A stretch of DNA of 64,000 nt, taken from NCBI GenBank assembly GCA_911728455.2, contig OU452229.1:21912865-21976864 (forward strand), written 5' to 3'. Positions 61,881-64,000 of the stretch are shown here, in pieces. The notes below the pieces were generated by a model. The model was not told where the DNA came from, searched no databases, and saw only the letters and a list, made by a program, of their open reading frames with translations. The position numbers and the translations under genes are program-made. Source of the stretch: Marthasterias glacialis (lineage: Eukaryota > Echinodermata > Asteroidea > Forcipulatida > Asteriidae). Position 1 is the stretch's first letter. The number at the start of each line of letters is the position of its first letter.

Positions 61881-61884
61881 TCTA

Positions 61885-62540
61885 TGCCATTATGCTGAAC
61901 TACGGTCATATACAACAGCAAAATGTACTTAAGGATACAAAATTACACTTAACAGCAGAATTACACAAAAGGATATAAAATATGCACAAGACCCACAGGA
62001 CACGGTTCATACACCCCACAACTCAAAACATGCTAAGGTTTCACGCAAAATTGAAAGGTACCCCCTCCCCCCAAAAAAAAAAAAGAAATAAAATAAAATA
62101 AAAATACAAACTGAAAAATGGAAGCTATACAATAGCCTTCAGGTACGGTAACGATCGTCCCGGATAATCAGTTCATCAGTCTGAGATGCTTGCATCTAAA
62201 AAAAGAAACCTGTGTTTTAATCGCCCCTTAATCAGTTTAGAGGCTCCGTGGTAAAAATGAACCAAACGAAGTTAAAAACTAATCTTGTTAAACTCTGGGA
62301 GGAAGAAAATGACTACCTTGCTTTAATCTAAACCTGATGTTGAGGCAATATTGGTGCATTTTTAGACCTTTTTCCTTTAAAAAATTACAGCGTCGCTCAA
62401 GACGAATGGCTCTTTTACACAACGGAAGATTTTATTGTTTACAAAATAACGCAAACTAGACCATGTCTTCAACTCTGAACCGATTTTGATATCCAGTCTT
62501 GTTCATCAGTAACTCAATTCAGAAAAGCTCTCAAGAGACG
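61885..62540. other. Nothing recognised
   Basis: Contains an A-rich tract at 62075-62105 (AAATAAAATAAAATAAA). Confidence 0.4.
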
Positions 62541-62545
62541 TTCAA

Positions 62546-62789
62546 TAGACCGATCCATTAGACCCCGCCCCTAAACATATTGACCAATCACGGCATTGGC
62601 TACGTCACCACTGCGCGTCTCTTCAATGCCACACTGCTCGACATGAACGCGCGCTATAAGTACGCGCACACAATGTTTACATTTTATAATAGGATGTTAA
62701 AATGTCGGACTTTTGTCGGACTTGCGGTGGCGTAGCCAAGGATGTGATTGGTCAACACGTATGGGGACGGGGCTTAATGGATCGGTCTA
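62546..62789. mobile_element. Long-TIR MITE, 244 bp, TAGACCGAT ends
   Basis: Arms of about 70 bp: TAGACCGATCCATTAGACCC, TTGACCAATCACGGCATTGG and CTACGTCACC at the left pair with the right half (GGTGGCGTAGCCAAGGATGT, GATTGGTCAA, TTAATGGATCGGTCTA). It shares its terminal 9 bp with the 742-bp element at 60888. Confidence 0.88.
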
Positions 62790-62799
62790 TTGTAACAAG

Positions 62800-63428
62800 C
62801 ATTCTCATGATAGTTGTTGTCATTGCAAAGTCATTTTAGTCCGCGTGAATTTAGGTCCAAGTCTTCAGTTATTTTTGTATTGCATCTAGTGGAGCTATGC
62901 GCTTTACAAAACCACATTATTACTTGTTTTATTATTATTATTATTATTATCTTTCTTTCCTTTTGCAGCGATGCTCCGCGATGGTTAACTGCTTATTTAA
63001 CTGTTTTTACCCAGTAATATTTTCCTTTCCAACACAAGCCAAATGGAAGCAACTTAAAAAAACGAACCAACTTAAACATGTTTTGTTTTTATAACCGAAA
63101 TTGATACACTTGGAAAATAATTCAGCTATACAGAGACTTTTCCCAGAAGGAGAATTCAAACAAATACTAGCTTAAACTTAGTAAGACACAATACGCTCTT
63201 CTGTCTAAATGTATTTACCATGGTAAAATGCTTTCGAATAATGTTAAGCGGCCAAAGACAAGACCGTTCAATGTCGCATAACATTTGAAATCATAAATGT
63301 AAATCACTTCAATTTGTTCAGTTTTTACCCAAAGGTCTGATCAAAATCAAACGTTATAGCGCATTAAGCATGAATAAAATTAATGTATTCATACTTTTGT
63401 TATATATATTTGCTCGAGGACCCTGGCC

Positions 63429-63467
<39 letters not shown>

Positions 63468-64000
63468 TTTTGACAATTATTGATGATGCTGTTATGAAAC
63501 ATACAACAAAATAAAAAATCGGGATCCCGACAATAAATTTAATTTTCGTGCAATACCTTACATGAAAGCTTTCTCGAGTCTATAAAAAAAAAATCTAAAA
63601 TATACTTCTAAATGTTGACAAGTTTGCCAAATTGGACCTAGCATCTGTTTAAAAAAAAAGGCTGAACAGTCATATCCTTTTCATCTCTCGTCTCTTTCTA
63701 TCTTTCTTTCTATCGCTATTAAATATTCTGTTCAAGTCTAACGAATTTAACCACCCTTTCGCCGTTGGTCATAGTTATTTGTTTCTGATGCAGCAAACTC
63801 ATTTGGTAAAACGTCAAGACGTGAATAACCTTCACCCATGTTAAAGTGCACGCATGTGTTTCATTCTTCCTGCCTCTGAAGCAATTGTGCGTTGAAGAAA
63901 TCCAGCAGAGGGATCACAAAGCAGTCTGGTCTCCTGACCATATCATTGCTGGGATGAGTAAATGCATACAGGAAAACAAACAAGGATGACGCGCGACTCG
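62800..64000. other. No gene; poly-T at 63431-63461 and (ATT)n near 62936
   Basis: Simple repeats and AT-rich sequence; no exon or element end can be supported up to the window edge. Confidence 0.4.

Overview
The window is animal nuclear DNA: spliced exons with GT/AG sites, TTAGGG-type interstitial repeats, tRNA-derived SINEs, an L1/Tx1-type LINE relic, hAT-type non-autonomous transposons and dozens of hairpin MITEs in an AT-rich background with many long poly-C/poly-G runs. The repeat style, including a tRNA-Leu-headed SINE with a conserved body, suggests a marine deuterostome invertebrate, most likely an echinoderm. That placement is an inference and no species call is made. The only protein-coding sequence I recognise with confidence is at the left edge on the minus strand: the 5' end of an angiotensin-converting-enzyme-like (peptidase family M2) gene. 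Exon 2 lies at 408-566. Two different first exons precede it, 1A at 4954-5163 and 1B at 9184-9384. Each carries its own signal peptide and the ACE N-terminal helix, and each ends in phase 0, matching the phase-0 start of exon 2. Exon 1B has a good TATA box. The catalytic part of the enzyme lies beyond base 1. Either the gene has two alternative promoters and N-termini, or exon 1B is left over from a partial tandem duplication. A 157-codon minus-strand ORF of unknown nature (9755-10228), followed by a polyadenylation signal, lies just upstream of exon 1B. Layout: 0-11.4 kb holds the ACE-like 5' end interleaved with hairpin elements, one hAT element, an (AAC)n tract and a 16-bp minisatellite. 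12.3-15.4 kb holds a MITE, a tail carrying a hammerhead-like motif, and a decayed L1/Tx1-type LINE. 15.9-28 kb holds MITEs, SINEs, a second hAT element, LINE 3' ends and an 18-bp minisatellite with a 141-bp higher-order period. 28-47 kb is mostly unannotatable DNA with a third hAT element (805 bp, perfect 8-bp target duplication). 47-50 kb holds a 26-bp minisatellite, an uninterrupted (GTT)112 tract and SINEs around (GTTT)n. 50-63 kb holds more MITEs and SINEs and two related elements ending in TAGACCGAT. I see no other confident exon from 10.3 to 64 kb, no functional tRNA or rRNA gene, no CRISPR array, and no recognisable LTR element, retrovirus or Polinton. The most distinctive themes are the paired ACE first exons, and foldback elements whose terminal arms are built of short tandem repeats in opposite orientation. 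One such element lies about 40 bp inside the intron from the exon 1B splice donor.
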